Source of the DNA: an uncultured Algibacter sp.
GTDB lineage: Bacteria; Bacteroidota; Bacteroidia; Flavobacteriales; Flavobacteriaceae
DNA length: 64,000 nucleotides
NCBI RefSeq assembly: GCF_947487605.1
Contig: NZ_CANKXK010000002.1
Location: 310,001 to 374,000, forward strand
Direction: 5' to 3'
The translations under genes and the position numbers were made by a program. This document shows, one piece after another, positions 24,576 through 32,765 of this stretch. The notes under the pieces were generated by a model that worked only from the letters and a program-made list of their open reading frames with translations, was not told the origin of the DNA and made no database searches. The first letter of the stretch is position 1, and every line of letters starts with the position of its first letter.

Positions 24576-25709
24576 CTAACTGTATTTTACTTTTCTTAGT
24601 ATGCGCATGGTTTCTTTATAAAGATTATATATAGCTTCACTATGAGTTTTCAAATATGGTTTTGCTTCATTAAGCTTGTCAATAGCATTAGGAAAAGAAT
24701 TGAGGTAACAAATTAAATAGGTTATAGGTAAGTTGTTTAAATCCTTTTCTTCATTTTTTGTAAAAACTAACCCCTTTTTCAATTTATTAAGAATGGCGTT
24801 ATTATTGTTATAAATATGAAAAAGTGTTTTTTTATCAAATTGCGGTGCTTCAAATAAAAGCTTTGTTTCAATATTGTAATTAGCATTATTCTCAAATTTT
24901 ATAATGGTTTCTTCTAATTGATAATATTTATTCGTGTTTTGAAGACCTAGATTTACATACTCAACAATTTTAAATGTATCGTCATTAAATGAAATTGAGA
25001 CTTCATCTAGCGCAGAAAAAAATAATCTTACTTGCTCATTTATTAATTCAATATCTACCCGGGAGAAAAAAGTTTCATCTTTTACTTCTTTTTTTTGACC
25101 AGCCCAACATACAACAAAGTATTCTTTAAAAACTTTGTATTGTGGATTGTAATCCACCCGTTTGTTCATAAAATCAAAAACACCATTTAAAGTATGCTCT
25201 ATATTATTTTGAGCATGATTTTCTATAGCTGAAACAATACTGGAATTGATGTCTTTAATTTCAATATCAAAAACTTTAGGCATGCTCATGCTACCATCTC
25301 TAAAAAAAACCGAACCTCCATAATATTTCCATATGTTTTTTCTTAGCGAGGTTATTTCATCAATTGGTCTAATAGTAACTAGGCCAACTACTTTATCGTC
25401 AGGTAGATGCGGAAATGGGATGTTTTCGTATTGTACAATTGGCGGATTTGATAAATAGGCGTTAATGAGGTTTTGAATTTTACTATCATCAAAAAAATCA
25501 ACCCCTATAATGTTGTTGTCTTCATCTTCAACTCCTATTACGATATAAGAATTGTTTTTTGGGTTACTATTAGAGAGTGCACAAATATGTTTTAAGAATT
25601 TAGCCTTACCTTCTTTATGGCTAATATCTATTTTACGCTTTTTATCATAAAAACTGTTCTCGTCATTATGAGCTAAGAGGTGTTTAATAAGTAGGCGTTT
25701 GTTAATCAT
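24576..25709 (-). CDS. Schlafen AlbA_2 domain protein
   Basis: About 377 residues starting at ATG 25709 (an earlier in-frame ATG at 25718 is inside a palindrome and less likely). The AlbA_2 domain covers residues about 20-140: E-x-KxxFLKHICALSNS, the YIVIGVEDEDNNIIGVD core, and SLRKNIWKYYGGSVFFRDGS. AlbA_2 domains bind nucleic acids, and in many bacteria sit in putative ATP-binding regulators. The remaining 230 residues have no clear domain; they are rich in Asn/Lys and hydrophobic helices. It follows a short-chain dehydrogenase gene on the same strand. Confidence 0.75.
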   Translation of the reverse strand: MINKRLLIKHLLAHNDENSFYDKKRKIDISHKEGKAKFLKHICALSNSNPKNNSYIVIGVEDEDNNIIGVDFFDDSKIQNLINAYLSNPPIVQYENIPFPHLPDDKVVGLVTIRPIDEITSLRKNIWKYYGGSVFFRDGSMSMPKVFDIEIKDINSSIVSAIENHAQNNIEHTLNGVFDFMNKRVDYNPQYKVFKEYFVVCWAGQKKEVKDETFFSRVDIELINEQVRLFFSALDEVSISFNDDTFKIVEYVNLGLQNTNKYYQLEETIIKFENNANYNIETKLLFEAPQFDKKTLFHIYNNNNAILNKLKKGLVFTKNEEKDLNNLPITYLICYLNSFPNAIDKLNEAKPYLKTHSEAIYNLYKETMRILRKVKYS

Positions 25710-25710
25710 A

Positions 25711-25744
25711 ATTGTCATTCCTGCTAAGGCAGCAATCTCATCTT
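25711..25744. repeat. REP-like imperfect palindrome
   Basis: ATTGTCATTCCTGCTAAGG then CAGCAATCTCATC. It sits in the 40-bp gap between the short-chain dehydrogenase and AlbA_2 genes and resembles the palindrome at 12638-12657 and the segment at 62796-62829. Confidence 0.5.
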
Positions 25745-25748
25745 AATA

Positions 25749-26507
25749 TTATTCCTTTTTCACAATTATACTATTAGCTTGAGCAGTACAGAACATTAAA
25801 ACATCGGCTATATTTACATGTGCTGGTCGCGACACAGCAAAGTAGATTACTTCTGCAACATCTTGTGCTTGTAATGCTTTAAAACCTTGGTATACCGTAT
25901 TGGCAATTTTATCTCCTTTAAATCGAACTTTTGAAAATTCAGTTTCTACCAATCCTGGGTTTATAGCGCCAACTTTAATACCATATGGATTTAAATCAAG
26001 GCGCATCCCTTCGGTTATAGCTAGAACAGCATGTTTACTACCACAATACACATTGCCTTTTGGGTAAACTTCTTTTCCAGCGGAAGATCCAATATTTATT
26101 ATATGACCAGATTTTCGAGCAGTCATTCCTGGTATAATAGCCCGACTTACATAGAGTAGTCCTTTTACATTTATGTCCATCATGGCATCCCAATCGTCAA
26201 TACTTCCTTCATTAATAGGGTCTAATCCATGAGCATTACCTGCATTGTTAATAAGAATGTCTATACTTTTGAACTTATCGGGAAGTGATTCAATAGCTTT
26301 AAAGGTGTCCAGTTTATCTCTTACATCAAAATTTAAGATATGCACATTAGCCAATTTGCTTAAAGCCTTTTGTATAGTTTCTAGTCTATTTAATCTGCGT
26401 CCGCATAGCACCAAATCTATTCCTTGCTTAGCAAATTCGAATGCTGTAGCATGACCAATACCACTGGTTGCGCCTGTAATTAGGGCTACTTTTTTTGTTT
26501 TCTTCAT
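25749..26507 (-). CDS. Short-chain dehydrogenase/reductase, YdfG-like
   Basis: A 252-residue classical SDR. The NADP-binding TGATSGIGHA (about 11-20) with a following CGRRLNRL arginine pair points to NADP(H). The NNAGNAHG motif is near residue 87, the catalytic serine in INIGSSAGK (about 140) and YCGSKHA (Tyr/Lys about 153-157). The closest well-known relative by pattern is YdfG, the 3-hydroxy acid / malonic semialdehyde reductase. Substrate remains uncertain. The downstream AlbA_2 gene begins 40 bp later. Confidence 0.88.
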   Translation of the reverse strand: MKKTKKVALITGATSGIGHATAFEFAKQGIDLVLCGRRLNRLETIQKALSKLANVHILNFDVRDKLDTFKAIESLPDKFKSIDILINNAGNAHGLDPINEGSIDDWDAMMDINVKGLLYVSRAIIPGMTARKSGHIINIGSSAGKEVYPKGNVYCGSKHAVLAITEGMRLDLNPYGIKVGAINPGLVETEFSKVRFKGDKIANTVYQGFKALQAQDVAEVIYFAVSRPAHVNIADVLMFCTAQANSIIVKKE

Positions 26508-26763
26508 CGTAATAAATTACTCTTTATCGATAGGCTTTGCGACTTATATATTTTTTTATACCATTCACATATAAAAATACTTTAAGCAACTATTATTCAG
26601 TATCATTGTTTATAATATATTGTTGTTCTTAATAGTGGAATATTAATTAAAATCTTGAACAATAAAGTTACATTTTAATAGTTAATATTTGGACTTTTTT
26701 CTGGAATTAGTAATCCGAATGAATCAATTTAAACGTAAATAGAAGTATATAAAAAATTAAACT

Positions 26764-27870
26764 ATGAATATGTTAAGCAAACTTAAATTAATTGTACCGT
26801 TACTATTTCTTTCATTTTTAATTTCTTGCAACGATTCAGAATCTTCAAGTGTTAATCAAGGTGCTCCAACTATTTCCGTGAGATTAGTTGATAGCCCAGG
26901 AGATTACGAAGCTGTGAATGTAGACGTTCTTGATGTTATGATTAAAATGGATGATGATAGCGATGATGATAACGGTTGGATGTCTCTAAAGGCAGAAGGT
27001 GATATTGTTAATTTACTCGAGTTTACTGGTGGTGTGAGTAAAGTTTTAGTAGAAAGATTTCCTATTCCAGCAGGAACCTTAAGCCAAATGCGATTGGTGT
27101 TAGGAGATAGAAATACTATTGTTATTGAAAATGAAGAAGGCGAAGATCCTTCAGAATATGATCTTAAAACACCAAGTGGACAACAGTCTGGATTGAAAGT
27201 AAAAATTGATGCCCTTATTGAAGAAGGATTTACTTATGATTTTGTTCTAGATTTCGATGTCGATAAATCTATTGTTCATGCAGGTAATTCAGGGAATATT
27301 ATTTTAAAACCTGTGCTTTATGCAAGTGCTGAAGCAAGCTCTGGAATTATTGAAGGAACAGTTTCTCCTACAGATGTGCCATCTATAGCTAAAGTTTTGG
27401 TAAGCGATCCAGATGGCAATTTCGAAATCACAGCTTATACCAATGATTTAGGTGCTTTTGCTTTGTGGGGTGTTCCAGCAGGAACTTATGACGTCATTGT
27501 TATGCCAGAAGATGATAATTCAATTTATAGTTATGGCAGTGCAACGGATGTTGTGGTTTTTAATGGTGAAATTACCACTATAGCAGATCCTATTGAACTT
27601 ATGCTTAAACCAGGTTCTATTACTGGAAAAATTACTAATGAAGGCGATGCAGTGGTTACAGCTTCCGTTGAGGTTGGCGGCGAAACTTTAAGTGCTACTA
27701 CCGATGAAAATGGTGTTTTTCTTATTGAAAATGTACCTCCAGGATCGTATATTGTTACTTTAACACCTGCCGAAGGGTCAGGTTTAGAAACATATATGAT
27801 GAATAATGTTGAAGTAAAGCCAACAGAAGTTACCGATTTAGGAAATATTGAACTTCAAATGACGCCTTAA
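26764..27870 (+). CDS. DUF4382 lipoprotein with carboxypeptidase-regulatory-like repeats
   Basis: A 368-residue lipoprotein (lipobox FLISCNDS, Cys 22). Residues about 36-190 form a DUF4382 domain (SVRLVDSPGDYEAVNVDVLD and IPAGTLSQMRLVLG). Two Ig-like carboxypeptidase-regulatory repeats follow (IIEGTVSP...GAFALWGVPAGTYDVIV, and SITGKITN...GVFLIENVPPGSYIVTL). The acidic DDDSDDDN loop near residue 60 may bind calcium. It probably sits on the cell surface. It stands before the Bat operon with its own terminator, so it is separate from it. Confidence 0.85.
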   Translation: MNMLSKLKLIVPLLFLSFLISCNDSESSSVNQGAPTISVRLVDSPGDYEAVNVDVLDVMIKMDDDSDDDNGWMSLKAEGDIVNLLEFTGGVSKVLVERFPIPAGTLSQMRLVLGDRNTIVIENEEGEDPSEYDLKTPSGQQSGLKVKIDALIEEGFTYDFVLDFDVDKSIVHAGNSGNIILKPVLYASAEASSGIIEGTVSPTDVPSIAKVLVSDPDGNFEITAYTNDLGAFALWGVPAGTYDVIVMPEDDNSIYSYGSATDVVVFNGEITTIADPIELMLKPGSITGKITNEGDAVVTASVEVGGETLSATTDENGVFLIENVPPGSYIVTLTPAEGSGLETYMMNNVEVKPTEVTDLGNIELQMTP

Positions 27871-27900
27871 TTCTAGAGAATTAAACATAAAAAATGCTAA

Positions 27901-27934
27901 AGAGTTGTATCATACTGATGCAGCTCTTTTTTTT
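27901..27934 (+). terminator. Intrinsic terminator after the DUF4382 gene
   Basis: AGAGTTGTATC and GATGCAGCTCT pair over 11 positions with two G-U pairs and a 5-nt loop, followed by eight T. Confidence 0.85.
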
Positions 27935-28006
27935 AACCTAGAATTAACGGGGTTGATGAAATATTTTAACCAAATGTTAACAAGATTTGATTAAAAATTT
28001 TAACAA

Positions 28007-28038
28007 TTTGCAATGCTCAAATATGGGCAGTATATTCG
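28007..28038 (+). promoter_or_regulatory. Promoter of the Bat operon
   Basis: TTTG (28007-28010), a 20-bp spacer and TATATTCG (28031-28038) fit a Bacteroidota promoter, 20 bp before the MoxR start. The sequence upstream is terminated, so this is likely the main promoter of the operon to 37648. Confidence 0.55.
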
Positions 28039-28058
28039 GGCTTTGAATTAAAAAAATA

Positions 28059-29063
28059 ATGATGGAAGAAACAGGTACAATTGATATTAAGACAATTAAC
28101 GAGAAAATTGAAAAGGAGAGTGCTTTTGTTGATTTACTTACCTTAGAAATGAATAAAGTAATTGTTGGCCAAAAACATATGGTCGAACGTTTACTTATTG
28201 GGTTGTTAGGACAAGGGCATATATTATTAGAAGGTGTGCCAGGATTGGCAAAAACACTAGCAATTAACACACTGGCTCAGGCAGTAGACGGGAGTTTTAG
28301 TAGAATCCAGTTTACACCAGATTTATTACCTGCAGATGTTACAGGTACATTAATCTATAACATGAAGGTTAATGACTTTTCCATTAAAAAAGGGCCAATT
28401 TTCGCAAACTTTGTATTAGCAGACGAGATTAATAGGGCACCAGCAAAAGTGCAATCGGCTTTATTAGAAGCTATGCAGGAAAAACAAGTGACTATTGGAG
28501 ACGAAACATTCACTCTTGATAAACCATTTTTAGTAATGGCAACTCAAAACCCAGTTGAGCAGGAAGGAACATACCCTTTGCCAGAAGCACAGGTTGACCG
28601 TTTTATGTTAAAAACCGTAATTGATTATCCTAAAATAGCAGAGGAACAATTAATTATGAGAGCCAATATGAAAGGTGCTTGGGAAAAAGTAAACCCTGTG
28701 GTATCTATAGCACAAATACTTAACGCCCAAAAGGCAGTGAGAGAAGTGTACATGGACGAAAAAATTGAAAAATATATACTGGATATTATTTTCGCAACGC
28801 GTTATCCTGAAAAATATAAACTTGCCGATTTAAAACCATTAATATCATTTGGAGCATCACCTCGTGGAAGTATTAATTTAGCAACTGCTGCTAAGTGTTA
28901 TGCTTTTATTAAACGACGTGGTTATGTTATACCAGAAGACGTTAGAGCTGTGGTATATGATGTTTTAAGACATAGAATAGGTATAACCTATGAAGCAGAA
29001 GCAGAGAATGTCACTTCAGAAGACATCATTAATAAAATTGTGAACGAGATAGAAGTACCATAG
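28059..29063 (+). CDS. MoxR-type AAA+ ATPase (Bat operon)
   Basis: A 334-residue AAA+ protein with Walker A GVPGLAKT (about 60-67), Walker B FVLADEINRAP (about 119-129) and the arginine region QVDRFML. The alpha-helical lid (ATRYPEKYKLADLKPLISFGASPRG) is typical of MoxR. These ATPases work as chaperone-like partners of VWA-domain proteins and DUF58 proteins; here the downstream BatA and BatB supply the VWA domains. It is the first gene of the operon. The operon is linked to oxygen and envelope stress tolerance in other Bacteroidota. The 76-bp gap to the next gene holds a palindromic scar. Confidence 0.93.
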   Translation: MMEETGTIDIKTINEKIEKESAFVDLLTLEMNKVIVGQKHMVERLLIGLLGQGHILLEGVPGLAKTLAINTLAQAVDGSFSRIQFTPDLLPADVTGTLIYNMKVNDFSIKKGPIFANFVLADEINRAPAKVQSALLEAMQEKQVTIGDETFTLDKPFLVMATQNPVEQEGTYPLPEAQVDRFMLKTVIDYPKIAEEQLIMRANMKGAWEKVNPVVSIAQILNAQKAVREVYMDEKIEKYILDIIFATRYPEKYKLADLKPLISFGASPRGSINLATAAKCYAFIKRRGYVIPEDVRAVVYDVLRHRIGITYEAEAENVTSEDIINKIVNEIEVP

Positions 29064-29125
29064 GATTTTAGATTTTAGAATAGCGAATAACGATTTCTGA
29101 AATCGTAAATCAAAAATCTACAATC
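29064..29125. repeat. 62-bp palindromic scar in the Bat operon
   Basis: GATTTTAGATTTTAGA at the left and GATTGTAGATTTTTGA read on the other strand at the right agree at 14 of 16 positions, and ACGATTTC-T-GAAATCGT makes the centre. It fills the gap between the MoxR and DUF58 genes. Part of it (29073-29097) recurs at 30012-30036. Confidence 0.7.
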
Positions 29126-29138
29126 GATAATTGAATAG

Positions 29139-30005
29139 ATGGATACTAAGGAATTACTAAAAAAAGTACGAAAAATTGAGATTAAGACACGGCGCTTGTC
29201 TGATCATATTTTTGGAGGAGAATATCATTCTACTTTCAAAGGACGCGGTATGACTTTTAGCGAAGTGCGCCAGTATCAATTTGGTGATGATGTAAGAAGT
29301 ATCGATTGGAATGTTACAGCTCGCTATAGCGAACCTTATGTAAAGGTTTTTGAAGAAGAACGAGAGCTTACAATGATGCTTATGGTAGATGTTTCTGGTT
29401 CTGAGTTATTCGGAACATCTATTCAGTTTAAAAATGAAGTAGTTACCGAAATAGCTGCGACTTTGGCGTTTTCAGCTACTCAAAATAACGATAAAATTGG
29501 ACTCATCTTATTTTCAGATCAAGTCGAGCTTTTTATTCCGCCAAAAAAAGGACGTTCTCATGTACTTCGAATTATTCGAGAACTTATAGAATTTAAGCCA
29601 GAAAGTAAACATACTAATGTAGCCGAAGCCTTAAAGTTTCTAACCAATGTTATGAAAAAGAAGGCAATTGTATTTGTACTATCAGATTTTATTGCAGATG
29701 ATTACGAACATACCATGAAAATTGTTTCAGGAAAACATGACGTAACAGGCATTCGAGTTTATGATAAGCGAGAGGAAGACATTCCAAATTTGGGAATGGT
29801 ACAAATGCAAGACGAAGAAACAGGCGAACTTATGCTAGTAAATACATCATCTAAAAAGGTGAGACAAAATTATGGCAAATTTTATCAAGATAAAGTAGTT
29901 TATTACAAGGAAAGTTTTTCGCGTTCAGGAGCTGGAACTATTGACTGTAGAGTTGATGAGAGTTATGTGAAAAAATTGTTAGGATATTTTAAAAGAAGAG
30001 GGTAA
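29139..30005 (+). CDS. DUF58 protein (Bat operon)
   Basis: A 288-residue protein with the DUF58 core RQYQFGDDVRSIDWNVTAR (about 42-60) followed by a VWA-like fold (MLMVDVSGSELFG, about 82-94, a MIDAS-like DxSGS; and VFVLSDFIADDYEHT). DUF58 proteins form the standard partner of MoxR ATPases. It is probably cytoplasmic or membrane-peripheral. It lies between the MoxR gene and the DUF4381-like gene in the operon. Start ATG at 29139 just follows the palindromic scar. Confidence 0.9.
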   Translation: MDTKELLKKVRKIEIKTRRLSDHIFGGEYHSTFKGRGMTFSEVRQYQFGDDVRSIDWNVTARYSEPYVKVFEEERELTMMLMVDVSGSELFGTSIQFKNEVVTEIAATLAFSATQNNDKIGLILFSDQVELFIPPKKGRSHVLRIIRELIEFKPESKHTNVAEALKFLTNVMKKKAIVFVLSDFIADDYEHTMKIVSGKHDVTGIRVYDKREEDIPNLGMVQMQDEETGELMLVNTSSKKVRQNYGKFYQDKVVYYKESFSRSGAGTIDCRVDESYVKKLLGYFKRRG

Positions 30006-30011
30006 AAAGAT

Positions 30012-30036
30012 TTTTAGAATGACGAATAACGATTTT
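30012..30036. repeat. 25-bp copy of the 29073-29097 scar
   Basis: TTTTAGAAT-GA-CGAATAACGATTTT matches TTTTAGAAT-AG-CGAATAACGATTTC at 22 of 25 positions. The ATG at 30019 lies inside it. Confidence 0.65.
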
Positions 30037-30042
30037 AGATTT

Positions 30043-31686
30043 ATGAATTATACATCAAAGAGAGATGAAAGTTTTAAAAGGAACTTACTTCTGTCTTCTA
30101 TCTTCATACTTCTGTCTATATTTTCATTTTCCCAAGTAACATCAGTAATCGATTCAACAGCCATAAAAATTGGAGAACAAATTACTTATAGTATCCAAGT
30201 AGAAATAGATACAACTAGTTTGGTGGTTTTTCCAGAGGGACAAACATTTTCACCTCTAGAAATGATTGAATCTTATAAAACAGATACTTTAAAAAATAAT
30301 GATAAGTATAACCTTATTAAAAAGTATGGATTAACCCAGTTCGATTCTGGTGCGTATACTATTCCGCGTCAAAAAATAATTATTGGAGATAAAACCTTTT
30401 TTACAGATTCTCTAAAAGTAGAAGTTAATAATGTTGTTGTAGACACTGCCAAACAAGGACTTTACGACATCAAACCAATAATTGAAGTAAACAAAAAAGG
30501 GAGCGATTGGTGGAAATATTTGTTAGTTACTCTTTTAATAATAGGCGTTATAGCTTTTATTATGTATTGGTTTATTTGGAGGCAAAAACCATTAACAGAA
30601 GCCGAACAAATAGCCTTACTCCCTCCTTATGACAGGGCAAAATTAGCATTAAAGAAACTAGATGAGTCCCATTATTTAGAGCATCAAGAAATTAAAGAAT
30701 ATTATTCTGAGCTTACGTTTATTATTAGAAAGTATCTAGACGAAAAAGTTTATGATCGTGCCTTGGAAAGTACGACAGATGAACTTATTTCACGACTTAA
30801 ACTACTTAAAGAAGGGAATCAAGTTGATATTAGTAAGGATGACATTAAAAACTTAGAAAGCATTTTAAAAAGAGCCGATTTAGTAAAGTTTGCTAAGTCT
30901 GCTCCAGATATTGAGTTGGCTAAGTTAGATCGAAATACGATTGATGTAGAAATTGATCATGTAAAAGAAGCGTTGCCTGAACCAACTGAAGAAGAAAAGC
31001 TTCTAGATGAAAAGTATAGAGAAGAGCTAGAACGTAAAAAGAAGCGCAAAAAAACCATTATTACCATAGTTATAGGCGTGCTTTTACTTATGATGACTTT
31101 TGCTGGCTTCTCAATAAAATATGGATTTAACTATGTAAAAGACACAATTATTGGGCACGATAGCATTGAGCTTTTAGAAGGTGATTGGGTTACGAGTGAG
31201 TACGGATTTCCTCCAGTAACCATCACTACTCCAAAAGTATTGAAACGTACAGAATTACCAATGCCTGATCAAATGAAAGGTCAGGTAAAAATGTCTTCAT
31301 TTATGTATGGAACATTACTAGATGTTTTTAGTGTTACAGTTAATACAACAACGTATCCAAATTCTGGTGATAATAAATTAAATCTTGAAGCTATCTCTGA
31401 AAGTGCTATTAAAAACATGGAGGCTGTTGGAGCAAAAGATATTGTTGTTTTAAGAGATAAATTTACGACACCTAATGGTGCTGAAGGTTTAAAAACATCT
31501 GGAACAATGAAGATACCAGGAATTGCTTCAGAAGAATTACGCAATGCAGAATATGTTTTACTTCAATTTGCTTCAGAAAATGTACTGCAACAAATTATAA
31601 TGACTAGTCCAGAAGATGATGTGTATGCCGATCAAATAATTGAACGTATTATAAATTCAGTAGAACTTAAACCTGCAGAAGAATGA
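30043..31686 (+). CDS. Bat-operon membrane protein with BatD-like N-terminus (DUF4381-like)
   Basis: About 547 residues from ATG 30043; an ATG at 30019 is also in frame but falls inside a repeat, so it is less likely. A signal-type hydrophobic stretch (about 16-32 from 30043) leads to an extracytoplasmic domain beginning VIDSTAIKIGEQITYSIQV, which has the look of BatD-type beta modules. A membrane helix follows (about 157-177, WWKYLLVTLLIIGVIAFIMYW), then a cytoplasmic region with PPYDRAKLALKKLDES, and a second helix (about 338-356). The C-terminal 190 residues are of unknown type. Same position as the DUF4381 gene in other Bat operons. It overlaps BatA by 4 bp (ATGA). Confidence 0.75.
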   Translation: MNYTSKRDESFKRNLLLSSIFILLSIFSFSQVTSVIDSTAIKIGEQITYSIQVEIDTTSLVVFPEGQTFSPLEMIESYKTDTLKNNDKYNLIKKYGLTQFDSGAYTIPRQKIIIGDKTFFTDSLKVEVNNVVVDTAKQGLYDIKPIIEVNKKGSDWWKYLLVTLLIIGVIAFIMYWFIWRQKPLTEAEQIALLPPYDRAKLALKKLDESHYLEHQEIKEYYSELTFIIRKYLDEKVYDRALESTTDELISRLKLLKEGNQVDISKDDIKNLESILKRADLVKFAKSAPDIELAKLDRNTIDVEIDHVKEALPEPTEEEKLLDEKYREELERKKKRKKTIITIVIGVLLLMMTFAGFSIKYGFNYVKDTIIGHDSIELLEGDWVTSEYGFPPVTITTPKVLKRTELPMPDQMKGQVKMSSFMYGTLLDVFSVTVNTTTYPNSGDNKLNLEAISESAIKNMEAVGAKDIVVLRDKFTTPNGAEGLKTSGTMKIPGIASEELRNAEYVLLQFASENVLQQIIMTSPEDDVYADQIIERIINSVELKPAEE

Positions 31687-32690
31687 TGTTAGAAGGGATT
31701 GAATTTTTAAATAAGGAATTTTTCTGGTTATTTTTAATACTACCATTAGTTGTAGTTTGGTATTTATTTAAATACAAAAAGCAAACAGCAGAACTTAAAA
31801 TACCTAGTTTAAAAGGATTTAAACTTACAAATTCATTGTTGCCTAAATTCAGACATGGCTTATTCGTTTTAAGATTATTAGCTTTGGCTTTATTAATTAT
31901 GGCATTGGCAAGACCTCAAACGGTAGACGTATCCACTAAAACCAAAACAACTCGAGGAATAGATATTGTTATGGCAATTGATGTTTCTGCAAGTATGCTG
32001 GCTAAAGATTTATCGCCAAACAGGTTAGAAGCGTTAAAAAATGTAGCTGCAGATTTTATAAAAGGACGACCTAACGATCGCATTGGGCTAGTAGAATATG
32101 CTGGAGAAAGCTACACAAAAACGCCAATAACAAGTGATAAGGCAATAGTACTTCGCTCACTAAAAAGTATAAAGTATAATACCATTATAGAAGGTGGAAC
32201 TGCCATAGGTATGGGTTTGGCGACTTCGGTAAATCGACTAAAAGATAGTAAGGCAAAAAGTAAGGTTATTATTTTGCTTACAGATGGGGTTAATAATTCT
32301 GGTTTTATAGACCCCAAAATTGCCAGTGAACTAGCTTTAGAATATGGTATAAAAACATACACTATTGGCTTAGGAACTAATGGTATGGCGCTTTCTCCTG
32401 TAGCGATTTTACCAAATGGCGATTTTCAATATAGCCGTGTGCAGGTAGAAATAGACGAAGCATTGCTAAAAGAAATTGCTGAAGTTACAGGCGGTAAGTA
32501 TTTTAGAGCGACAAATAATAAAAAATTAGAAGAGATTTACGAAGAAATTAACAAACTTGAAAAAACAGAAATAGAAGAGTTTAAGTTTTATAATTATGAG
32601 GAAAAGTATAGACCATTAGCCATTTTAGCTGGTTTGTTATTACTTTTAGAACTGCTTTTACGTTTCACCTTTTTTAGAAGCTTTGTTTAA
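31683..32690 (+). CDS. batA: Aerotolerance protein BatA (VWA domain)
   Basis: A 335-residue protein: an N-terminal membrane pair (about 12-26 and 58-76), a von Willebrand factor A domain with the MIDAS motif AIDVSASML (about 99-107), TDGVNNSG and the T of IEGGTAIG, and a C-terminal membrane helix (about 312-330). This is the BatA layout. It overlaps the upstream gene by 4 bp, so the two are co-translated. BatA and BatB are thought to form a membrane complex with the TPR proteins BatC and BatE, bridging to MoxR. Confidence 0.92.
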   Translation: MMLEGIEFLNKEFFWLFLILPLVVVWYLFKYKKQTAELKIPSLKGFKLTNSLLPKFRHGLFVLRLLALALLIMALARPQTVDVSTKTKTTRGIDIVMAIDVSASMLAKDLSPNRLEALKNVAADFIKGRPNDRIGLVEYAGESYTKTPITSDKAIVLRSLKSIKYNTIIEGGTAIGMGLATSVNRLKDSKAKSKVIILLTDGVNNSGFIDPKIASELALEYGIKTYTIGLGTNGMALSPVAILPNGDFQYSRVQVEIDEALLKEIAEVTGGKYFRATNNKKLEEIYEEINKLEKTEIEEFKFYNYEEKYRPLAILAGLLLLLELLLRFTFFRSFV

Positions 32691-32700
32691 TATATTTTAA

Positions 32701-32714
32701 TTAACGAATAGGAT
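32701..32714. repeat. Partial match to the left arm of the batC-batD element
   Basis: TTAACGAATAGGAT between batA and batB differs from the TTAACGAACAAGGAT at 34700-34714 by one base and one single-base gap. It may be the remains of a similar element. Confidence 0.35.
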
Positions 32715-32765
32715 AGATTATTTGGGGATAAACGATTCCACAAAAAACAAATAAACATTTAGAAA

